Shown: positions 55,307-64,000 of the stretch, in pieces
Layout of the letters: each line of letters opens with the position of its first letter
How positions within the stretch are numbered: the stretch's first letter is position 1
Source of the DNA: Hypericum androsaemum
Lineage: Eukaryota; Streptophyta; Magnoliopsida; Malpighiales; Hypericaceae
Assembly: GCA_963995505.1 (NCBI GenBank)
Contig: OZ023192.1
Span: forward strand, 7,237,001 to 7,301,000
Reading direction: 5' to 3'
DNA length: 64,000 nucleotides
The notes under the pieces: model-generated
What the model was told of the DNA's origin: nothing
The model's database searches: none
The model's input: only the letters and a program-made list of their open reading frames with translations
Made by a program: the position numbers and the translations under genes

Positions 55307-56115
55307 TCCTTGTCTCCAACTTGAAGTAATGATAGGTTGGCAACCAGGTTCTTTGGTCTACCACTCCTCAAAACAAAACAGTTTCTTCCTACTGCTCCTG
55401 TTGGAAGAGAGCTCTAGGACGATGAATGAATGGTCTGAACCAAATCTCTCACCATTGATCAGTTGAGAAAAAGGGAAGAGATCTCTCCACTCAATGTTGC
55501 ACACCACCCTATCGAGCCTCTCCCAGGTCCGAGCCCTACCCTCCTGATTATTACACTAGGTGTAGCAGTTGCCTTTGAAGCCAATGTCCAACAAGCAACA
55601 GTGATCCAAAAAGTCTTGCAAAGGTTTGAAAAGGGCCCAAGTAGCAGGGGCACCACCAACCTTATCATCCGGGCAACCTAGGACATTCATGTCCCCTATA
55701 TACAACTGAGGAGATGCAAAATGGCCATGTAAGCCTACCATCTCCTGCCAAAAGGAGGCCCTCCTGCCTCGAATAGGTTCGACATACACAAAAGTACTTC
55801 TGCATGCCTTAACAGTCACTTTATCTCTGCACGAAGCATCAGTAAAGTTCTGACAACTGTCCTCCACATCCAGCTGGACCCGATTAGTCCACCAGAGGGC
55901 AAGCCCCCCACCAATTCTAATCCTTTCAACGTACCAGGAATTAGTGAAGTGCAATTTATTTCTGAGCTTCTCCAACTTACTTGAATCTTGTCTTGTTTCC
56001 ATTAGAAAAATAATAAAAGGCCTATGCTTTGCAAGAAGTCCCCGGAGGACTTGTACTGTCAGGTCCTGGCCGAGGCCCTAACAATTCCAGGACAGTAAGC
56101 TCATTCTTTCTTGGG
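55307..56115 (-). pseudogene. LINE apurinic-type endonuclease
   Basis: From LLSWNC(stop)GLGQ near 56095 through FLMETRQDSSKLEKLRNKL, GGGLALWWTN, LYIGDMNVLGCPDD (the GDFN catalytic motif altered to GDMN) and LDHCCLLDIGFKGNCYTW. Distal motif remnants such as RVGLGPGRGSIGW, equivalent to ERLDR, lie in the frame 55668-55459. The conserved N-terminal SWN and E (MET) are present. Confidence 0.85.
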
Positions 56116-56560
56116 TGGCATGATGGCTGCCACCCTTGACTTAGTTTTGATTATCTAGATTGAAAAAATTGACATACTTTTTTCCTGCGGGGATCTTGTC
56201 CACTATGTAGCTTTATATTTCTCAAGATACGACGATAGGTTAAATTTTTGCACTTAATAATAGTTCACACATCTCGGTTCATCCTCTCAAACAAATTTTT
56301 TTAGGCAAAAATTAAATAGGACTTTGATTTCGTTAACGTTCAAGTACGCCGACTTTTGGATTTAAAAAATCATTAAATTACATCTCGTAAATATCTCTAG
56401 ATTGACATGCCTTTGTAGTTAATGTGCATTGATTATTAATGATGATGGAATCTTACAACATTCTCGACGGGATTTGGATTTAGAAGTAATATGAAATTAG
56501 AGAGTTTATATTAAGAAAAAAAAAATGGAAAATCTCGAACGGAAGTTGCTCATAGGGAAA
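56116..56560. other. Spacer
   Basis: AT-rich; no gene or repeat recognised. Confidence 0.4.
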
Positions 56561-56580
56561 TGTAGGACTGTTCATCGGCA

Positions 56581-57028
56581 ATGACGGTGGAGGCTGGCTC
56601 TACATGGAAGATCGACGTGGGGCTCTCTCTGGGAAGGTTTACGCTGCATCATACTGGACCGATGGGACTTCCCAATTGGATTATTGACGTAGGGAGGGAC
56701 GCCGTCCCCCTCCCTCAGGCTAACTCTAACCCCACTCTCAAATTTACTGATTTACAACACTCGCGCTATATCCCTCCTCACCGCCGTGTTGTTAGTTTGC
56801 AGGAACAGGTCTTACCTAGATATCACTCGGAGTCGCTATTTAGCCCTTCACACCGAGAGGCGATTATGAGCTATCAACAAGGGCCTACTGTCGAGGGGAA
56901 TAATGGCCATGCGGAGAAGGAGGTCGAGATGGTGGCCGCGGGGGAGAGACGAGTTCAAATGGAAAGTAGGGCGGTAGCTTCTATTCGCCACTGGAAGAGA
57001 TGGGCTAGGCCTGGGACATTGAAGCGGG
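56581..57028 (+). pseudogene. LINE ORF1 C-terminal part
   Basis: An open frame of about 150 codons with YIPPHRRVVSLQEQVLPRYH and SIRHWKRWARPGTLKR. It is a low-complexity, Arg-rich tail similar in position to LINE ORF1 C-termini. It runs into the solo LTR and resumes at 58537-58765. Confidence 0.55.
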
Positions 57029-58536
57029 TGATATACGCAAAATTGACAAGCAATTAAACGCATAACCAAATAGTATAGTAAAAAAGTAGGGTTTCGAACT
57101 GAGGGTTGAACACGAAATCAAGACAAGTAATTATGTGAAACGAGAGAATTAAAAAATTCATAAAGTTGTAAAAGTTTGCAAGTAAATAAACGAAATCAAA
57201 AACGTAAATAAAAGATTTGTAAATTCAGTTCAGACAAACGAGCATGATACCCTTACGGATTACCTATCTATGTTGAGACTATGGTTTTTATGAAATTCTA
57301 ACTAGTACCCGGAGTGTTCTAGTACATCTTCCTAACACTTCTGCTCATTAGGATGATAAAACTAAGCTAGGGTAGTTCACGATTACTCACCAACGCTTTC
57401 GCTCATTAATGAGACCGAGAACTAAACTAAATTTAATTATGACGTTAACTCCTAGCAGGTTATCCCTTAGTATCAAGATTCCTCATTAATACTTTAAGAT
57501 ATGTCAATTGACTCTTCTGTTGGTTCTAATGCATTCCGGTCTATTATTATATACTAGACATCATAATCTAAGTGATCAAGTTAGATTAAGCATAAAGATC
57601 ATCAATTGACAATTACTACAAAAGATAGTCAAACCATAGCTAGCATAGACAAGTAATCACGTAATTAGGGCATCACACTCACAAGAGAACTACTCGCTAA
57701 GCATGTTAATCAAGCATAATAGATTAATAAAAAATATGATAGCAATCAACATAAAGGTAGAGATAGAGAAAGCTTAGTCGTGATGATCAAGCCTTGCCAA
57801 TCCTTTCCTTGTAGCTAACTGGAATCGTGACTTTATTAAGCTCCAAAGGCTGTGTCAAAGTTGCAGTAAAAATATCTTCCTAAACCTAAGAAACTATGGC
57901 ATATATATGCCAAACGACTAAGCTTGAGAATAGGAAAATCCAGAGGAGTTTTCCCTAAATTCGAAGACTTGCTAACGAAGTAATGAAGTAAATAATATAA
58001 TATAATTCTATGGCCAAAACAGGAGGCCAAAAGTCGTAGCAAACTAAAATAGATCGAGTCCCCATCTAAAAAGGAAGTCCGAGAAAACTTCCATTGGAGT
58101 TGGCGCCCGCCAATGGAACTCTCTGTAATGGACTTGGCGCCCGCCAAGTATTTGGCTCTTGCCGGGTCACTGATCAGCTTCATTGCATCTTTGTATTTTG
58201 CATTTTTGACCCTCTTACGCTTTGAATTTGGCTTCGACTATAAAATATAAAATGTAGATCTCTCTTCTAGCTTTCCCACGGTATCTCAATTGATGCATTC
58301 AGATTCCTGAGCAGAAAGTTATGACTCTTGCAATATAGTCTCTCTAAATCATCCCTTCAACGGCCTTCATTGAGCTCCATTTTCCTACAAAATGTGACAA
58401 TGGGTAGAAATCCATTCCCAAACATAAATGTACTAAAACAATCATAAGACTTGACATGACATGATGAAAAAAACTTAAAGTATGACTAAACACGTACAAA
58501 ACTTATGACAAAATATGAGCGTTTAGACACTCATCA
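57029..58536 (+). mobile_element. Solo LTR
   Basis: 1,508 bp beginning TGATATACGC and ending CACTCATCA, flanked by GCGGG (57024-57028) and GCGAG (58537-58541), a 5-bp duplication with one mismatch. No internal region. Its last about 370 bp match the LTR fragment at 12411-12781. The interior has no long frame. Solo LTRs arise by recombination between the two LTRs of an element. The family is unknown, but the TG...CTCATCA form is usual for plant LTRs. Confidence 0.83.
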
Positions 58537-58849
58537 GCGAGCTCGAGCACATCTACGTCGGGGGTTACTGTCGGGGAAGAGAGGAAGGGTACTAATGAGG
58601 TCTTTTCAAAGCTTCGCGCTAGCAAGCATCTTCTCGCTATTTTGGAAGTTCAGGATACCTCTATTGATAAGGCAGTGGTTGCGGGACAGCCACGCCAGTA
58701 GCCAAGAAGGTGATTTGGTGGAAACACCACAGACTGGGGAATCTGAGGGCAGTTCTTCAGCATAGCGGGTTAGTCAAGTCCTGCAATCCTCAGCTTCTCT
58801 TCCTATATGAAACGAGGCTAAAAAGGGGGAAGCAAAAAATCTGAAATGG

Positions 58850-59400
58850 AGATTGGGTTTTGAGTGTGGAATCTTTGTCTTTTGTTAAGGCACGGGTAGA
58901 GCGCGTAGTGGCGGACACATCTTGTTATTGACGCACTGATGGACTATGAATTTTTTGGCATACTCTTTACATCATATAGATGTAGAAGTGGTGGATGCTT
59001 TTCAGTGGAGGTTCACAAATTTCTATAGATGGCCATGCACGAAAGAAAGATATTAGTCTTGGAATCTGCTTCGTCACCTGCAGGGACAATTTACTCTCCC
59101 CTTGTTGTGTGGAGGCAAGTTCAATGAGCTTTGGTCAAATTTAGAGAAGAAAAAGGGGTAATCACATTCCCCAAAGACGTATTGAGGCTTTTCTGGAAGC
59201 GACTAACTATTGTGGTTTCATTAAAGTTCAACAATCGGGACTTCAAATCACATGAGCAAATGGATAAGAGGATGACGATCACATTGAGTGTAAGCTTGAT
59301 AGAGCCTTTGCTACAGCCGATTGGTTTGATCTTTACCTGCTCTCTTAGGTAGAAGCTAAACCACAAATGGGATCAGATCATTCTTTGCTAGTGTGTTTAT
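58850..59400 (+). pseudogene. LINE endonuclease, degraded
   Basis: Blocks near 59000-59400 correspond to WRFTNFYRWPCT, SWNLLRHLQGQFTLPLLCGG, KFNELW (the GDFNE motif altered), FLEATNYCGF and LDRAFAT(A)DWFDLY. They lie in different frames, with stops. Confidence 0.7.
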
Positions 59401-61320
59401 TTACTATCTGAGTAACCACGACCGATTCAACGATGCTTTTTCCATGAGCAGATGTGGAAAAGGCATGCTAACATTGAGAAGGAAGTTTAATTTGCGTGGA
59501 AATGCTCAGAGGGTTCGGATCTACCGTCTAGAGTGGCTGCTTGTGTGCAACATCTCATAAATTGGGATAAGACTATTTTTGGAATTTTATGAAAAGAAAA
59601 GGGGGAAATAGAGAGGAAAATTGGCGGCCTTCAGGATCACCTTCTAAACACGGATAGGAAGTGGAGACTAGAAGGATTACTACAAGCAGCAAAAGGAACT
59701 TCTCTCTATGGAGGAAGAAACATGGGCTCAGAGTCGTGGGTAGACTGGCTACGAGATGGGGACCAGAACACAAGTTTCTTCCACCAGAAAGAAACAAAAT
59801 CAGGGAGTACAGAACATGATACTCGAGTTGGACAGACAGATGGACAAAAGTGTGAGGATAAGTAGCCTCGAGCGAGCCTTCTAAAGTTTTATGCTAACCT
59901 AGTTTCCTCTGTTATTGATGAACAAGTTACAGACTTGGTGGCCCCATGGGTTACTGAAGAGATGAGCAGGCAGTTGGACGAGCCCTACACAAAAAAGGAG
60001 ATTCATGCAGCACTATTTGATATGTACCCAATAAAAGCTCCCAGCCCAGACAGCATACCTCCACTCTTTTTACAAAAGCATTGTAGAATTGTCGGCGGCC
60101 CCTCGGCAACTAGGACCATTCTTGATGTGCTTAATAAACTTTCATGAATGATACAATAATTGCCTTGATTTTGAAGGTCAAATGCCCCTCGAATTGTATG
60201 GATGTGTAACGTAGTGATGAAGGTTGTGACTAAAGCTATTACCAATAAGCTAAAAAATTTCTTGCATGGAATTATACACGAGAATCAAGGGGCTTTTGTA
60301 CCTAGTCGACTAATTACGGATAATGCTATCATTGTTTTTCAATCCTACCACTACCTTAAAAAGAAGACATCGGGTAGACAGGGGTGGTGTGCTTTGGAAT
60401 TAGATATGATGAAAGCGTATGATAGGATTACATGGTCTTTTCTTGAGAGGATGTTAACTACTATAGGCTTCCAGCTTTTTTCAATAACCTTGTCATGAGA
60501 TGTGTGCACAGAGTCAGATATGCAGTGCAGGTAAATGGATAGGTGGGGGAGTTCTTCACTCCGGAACGAGGACTTTGTCAAGAAGATCCATTTTTTCCGT
60601 ATCTCTTCCTGATTTGTGCAGAGGGTCTTACAGCTCTTATTAGACATACAGAGGTGTTCAACTGGATTCATGGGCTTTGAGTGGTGAGGGCTGCTCCTGC
60701 GGTTACCTATCTCTTTTTTGCAGATGTCTCTCTCTTTTTTGCCAGATCTACGGACATTCTTTCTCTGCTAAACACCTATTCTAGAGCTTTGGGATAGAAA
60801 GTGAACATCCAGAAGAGTTCAGTGTTCTTCAACCGCAATATAAGTGAAGAGGATCAAAACAAGTTGGGTTCCATTTTGGGTAAACGAAGAGGGGAAGGAG
60901 GATACACATATCTAGGGCTTCCAACATTGGTGGGGTTGTCAAAAAGGCTGATCTTTGCATCGGTTGAAGAAAATATTATCTATAAGATTGGGAGCTAAAA
61001 AAAGAATTATCTATCCCGAGCAGGGAGGGAGACGCTTATTAAGTCAGTCTTACTGTCACTACCAATATATGTGATAAGTTGTCCTTCCTATTGAGACATG
61101 TGATAAAATTGAGCAGAAGTTATATGCTTTCTACAAGGGGAGCAAGGAGGGGCAATGGAAGATGCACTGGCAATTTTGGGTTAGGATGTGTCGATTGAAA
61201 GTGGATGGTGGTTTAGGCTTCAAGAGGCTTGCTAGCTATAATAGGGCTATATTGGCAAAGTAGGCATGGCGATTGTTAAATGGACCAGACTTACAGCGAA
61301 AGTTCTTACAACGTCTGTAG
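59401..61320 (+). pseudogene. LINE reverse transcriptase, degraded
   Basis: Frames in order: 59935-60147 (VTEEMSRQLDEPYTKKEIHA, IKAPSPDSIPPLF), 60202-60498 (NKLKNFLHGIIHENQGAFVP, SRLITDNAI, motif A ALELDMMKAYDRITWSF), near 60560-60770 (FFPYLFLICAEGLTALI and LFFADVSLFFARS, in which the catalytic FADD has become FADV), 60801-60998 (NIQKSSVFFNRNISEEDQNK, YLGLPTLVG). The second catalytic Asp is lost, and frameshifts separate the blocks. Confidence 0.88.
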
Positions 61321-61688
61321 TGTATAGCCAAGCTACATATGGAGGAGCATTTTGGAGGGAGTAGAATCGCTAGCACCCAATTTAGAATAGAGGATAAAAA
61401 AAGGGAGCAAGGTACGTATTTGGGATCACCATTGGATTTTGGGTTCGGAACTGGGCCACCTACATTATTGCTTTTCGGGTGCAGACTCTTTCTAGCTGGT
61501 TTTGGAGCTTCTAGTGGTCGAAGTGTTGGCTGCCCTTTTAAGGATGAGGATATCAAATGGATTATATCCATATTGATCAATGGGCACCATCCGGATGATA
61601 TATTCTTCTGAAAGCACAATAGGGATGGTGCATATTAATCTGCTCGGGTTATTTTATTGATCTCCTGAAGTGGTAGGAGTGCTCGAAG

Positions 61689-62637
61689 TTGGCTTCAATC
61701 CTGACCCACACAACAGAGACATGGAAGTGCGTATGGAACTTTATGTGTCCGCCAATGGTTAGGTCTTTCATATGGAGACTACTGAATGCCAATCTTGCTC
61801 TCCGCAGCAACTTGACGAGTTACGGAATTGAGGTGGATGAAATCTATCCACTTTATCATAGAGGTGTGGAGTCAGCGATCCACCTCTTTTTGCAGTGCCC
61901 AGCCGCCATGCATCTGTAGACCTTGGAGGCATTAACTCGAGTCGATTCATCGCCTATGGCTGGATTACATTGCTGTTAATGGGAAGGGCACCTCGCTAAA
62001 AGTAAGACATGCAGAATTATGGCACCTGCAGGAAACGGGTTGGTTCAAGATAAATACAGACGCTGAGATCACATCTTCAGAAGAGGCTCAAATAGGTGCG
62101 GTTGTTCGTGATGATAGGGGACACTTTGTGGCAAGCTTTATTTGGAAGTATGAGAATCATATCTACCCTACCTTGCTTAAAGCTCGAGGGATGCTTATTG
62201 GAGTGGAACTTGGCCAGGCACTTGGTCTCAGGTATGTTTTATTTGAGTCTGACTATTTACCTTTGGTACACTCTTTGAACAAACATGTGCTCGATAGAAG
62301 GGACTTAGCACTTCTAGTGGAGGATTGCAAAGCGAGAGATGGAGCTTTCCTAGACTATCATTTCTTGTTTGTGAGGCAAGAGGCAAATAAGGCGGCACAT
62401 TTCCTCGCCAAGCATCAGTTAGAAGGATGTAATCATTTTCAGTTTTTCTCCTTTCCCACAGAATATTCGAGAAGTCGTAGCAGAGGACCAAGAGAGGCAA
62501 TCCGATCGAAGATGGGGGCTGAGGGTCAGGATGGGTTGGGTAGCAATAGGACCTGGGAGGGCTTTGGCTTAGAGTTTTTGGGGAAGGTTGTAACAGGGAC
62601 AACACATAATACTCTTTTCATGCAATGTTATCGCTAG
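61689..62637 (+). pseudogene. LINE zf-RVT and RNase H
   Basis: The zf-RVT region is at 61689-61919 (WKCVWNFMCPPMVRSFIWRL, LFLQCPAA). RNase H starts near 62037 with GWFKINTDAEITSSEEAQIG and AVVRDDRGHFVASF. It then shifts into the frame 62128-62637, with YVLFESDYLPLVHSL and HFLFVRQEANKAAHFLAKHQ. One frameshift near 62128 separates the two parts; catalytic positions around TDA, ESD and EANKAAH look conserved except the second acidic residue. Confidence 0.85.
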
Positions 62638-63006
62638 AGCGGATTCTTTCTACGGTGCATACTTTTCCTAGATCCGATTTTTTCTCTATGGGGGTGGGTT
62701 TTTTGAACTATGTTTTTACCAAGGCCAGCGGCTGTAATCTCGTACTTTTGTTCTATGGGAGTATTGTGTGTTGAAGGATAGATTTTGGGTGGGTAGCATC
62801 CTCATACTATTGTGCGGTGGATATTAGGTTGGGTAGGTAGCTTAGGATATTGTAGGTCGAGGTGGAGGGTGGTGAGACTAGGTGGGTAGTGCTCCTCTCG
62901 TGCTATTGTGCGTTTCGAATTTAGGCAAGTATTTTCTGGTATGCTTTCTTTTGGATGTAATCGCGATATTTATCTGATCAATGAAATGGAATCATTTACC
63001 CGTAAA

Positions 63007-64000
63007 AAAATGGTTAATCACATGTTATATTTCAATATAAAAATATTTAATATGATGTGGAAATAGACTATGAGAGTGTACATTTGTAGATCAATTCTCT
63101 GTGAAGTAAAAAAAATAGTAAATTTTGATTGATCGTTTATAAGCTTTTGTTAATATTGTCTTAACATTTTCCAACCCTACCACTATCCGCTAATCCTACT
63201 AACATTAGTGCTTACCAAAAGAGAAAACAAAAGGAACTAATATAATTGCTCCAGTTCTGATTTACTAGGGATATTTTTATGAAAATATACACTTAATTAC
63301 TATAGTTGAACGGTGCACTTACGTAGTCTATGATTTTAACGGTTTTGCACTTGGACCAAATTTGCCTGTCATGTTTAGACGTTGTGAAGAAGAGAAGAGA
63401 AGATCGAAAGTGTCATTTGAGTAATTATAGTACACAAGTGCTGGAGACCAATCCTAATCATTATACAGAATAAGTCCAAAGATAACATACCAAACTTTTA
63501 CCTGCTCTCTTATGGTGAATTATAGGGCGTAACCCTCATTGGATACCAACGTCAGAGAAACTCAATTGCAAGCTGCAAATCATAACAATCAAACACGTTT
63601 CCACACACTTCAAGTTCGGCAACTAGGCAGGTTCAAGCCTCACAAACCGAACCTAAAAAACGGAAGAACTACTTTTAGAACTACTTTTAGAATAGATCCG
63701 ACAATGCTCGACTCAAAATATTAAAACTTAAATCAGAAAAAAATGTACAGGTGCTATCTTGCTAGGAGTTTGAAATTGAGTTGAGATATGTATCTAACCT
63801 GTCGCGTCCCGAAAATAGAAGCGACAAAGCCCGAGGTATTAATTACCCCGAAAAGCGTTAAAACTTTTATTAAAAAATAAAATGATTATCCAAAACGAAA
63901 ATCCGAAACATCCAAAGAGATTCAAATATTCAGAAATACGAATAAGTAGTAAAAACTAAGATTTGGTAGTCTTTATTATTTGGGGAGAAAACCATGATGA
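63007..64000. other. AT-rich end of the window, possible LTR start
   Basis: No gene. From about 63799 (TGTCGCGTCCCGAAAATAG) the sequence changes character, and this opening resembles the start of some plant gypsy LTRs. The partner end lies outside the window, so this cannot be confirmed. Confidence 0.3.

Larger units (their letters stand above)
51963..56115 (-). mobile_element. LINE, nearly full ORF2, 5' truncated
   Basis: On the minus strand: endonuclease, RT, zf-RVT-type C-terminal region and RNase H, ending with an A-run at the 3' tip (T-run on the + strand at 51964-51972). ORF2 begins near 56095 with LLSWNC, a stop, GLGQDLTVQVLRGLLAKHRP, the standard SWNCRGLG start with the Arg codon turned to a stop. 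ORF1 is absent, so it is 5' truncated. It belongs to a different family from the LINEs at the window ends. Confidence 0.9.
56561..63006 (+). mobile_element. LINE split by a solo LTR
   Basis: Plus-strand LINE with an ORF1 end, endonuclease, RT, RNase H and a 3' UTR ending near 63006 after ATGGAATCATTTACCCG plus an A-run. It is of the same family as 1-2876. It is split at 57029-58536 by a solo LTR; removing that restores an ORF1-end frame across the junction (…GTLKR + ARAHLRRGLL…). All domains contain stops. The ORF1 N-terminus is missing. Confidence 0.9.

Noticed and set aside
1..64000. tRNA, rRNA or small-RNA genes
   Set aside because: I saw no convincing B-box plus cloverleaf or rRNA-like sequence by eye; a tRNAscan-SE or Rfam search would be decisive.

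Overview
This is a transposon-dense stretch of a eudicot plant nuclear genome. The evidence is a spliced plant-type gene with GT-AG introns, Ty1/copia and Ty3/gypsy LTR elements, plant LINEs with RNase H tails and DUF4283-type ORF1s, and MITEs. I see no prokaryotic operons and recognise no RNA gene or CRISPR array. The species cannot be fixed. The one intact gene most resembles aromatic prenyltransferases of the Moraceae/Cannabaceae type, so a Rosales plant is possible but unproven.

The only intact host gene is a 10-exon UbiA-type aromatic prenyltransferase on the + strand at 28027-31221. It encodes 404 aa with a plastid-type N-terminus and both Asp-rich motifs, and all nine introns join in frame.

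Layout. 1-2876: LINE relic. 2945-4654: copia LTR remnant holding a hAT MITE. 5480-6012: LINE RNase H relic. 6714-9199: internally deleted copia element. 9193-11312: Pack-MULE-like element with an NADPH-thioredoxin reductase fragment, split by a second MULE with a 9-bp target duplication. About 11.1-26.1 kb: two tandem copies of one host segment. The first copy carries a gypsy element (12269-15265). The second carries a TIR element (15728-17297), a 270-bp MITE (17633-17902) and a larger TIR element (about 18063-25404) that holds a UDP-glucuronate 4-epimerase fragment, which a copia element (18705-24855) has split. 28.0-31.2 kb: prenyltransferase gene. 32.1-41.8 kb: an older copia fragment and a LINE ORF1 fragment, the latter split by a nearly intact copia element (33322-40791, target duplication AACTC). 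42725-45862: non-autonomous LTR element without pol. 46.3-47.8 kb: DUF4283 LINE ORF1 relic. 49245-49646: MITE. 50191-51862: Pack-MULE-like element with a DRT100-like LRR fragment. 51963-56115: LINE on the - strand. 56.56-63.0 kb: LINE on the + strand split by a solo LTR (57029-58536).

The striking theme is gene capture. At least three TIR elements carry recognisable fragments of different host genes. The tandem duplication supplies built-in empty sites that give exact insertion boundaries and the order of events. Apart from the prenyltransferase, every coding region I can name is broken.
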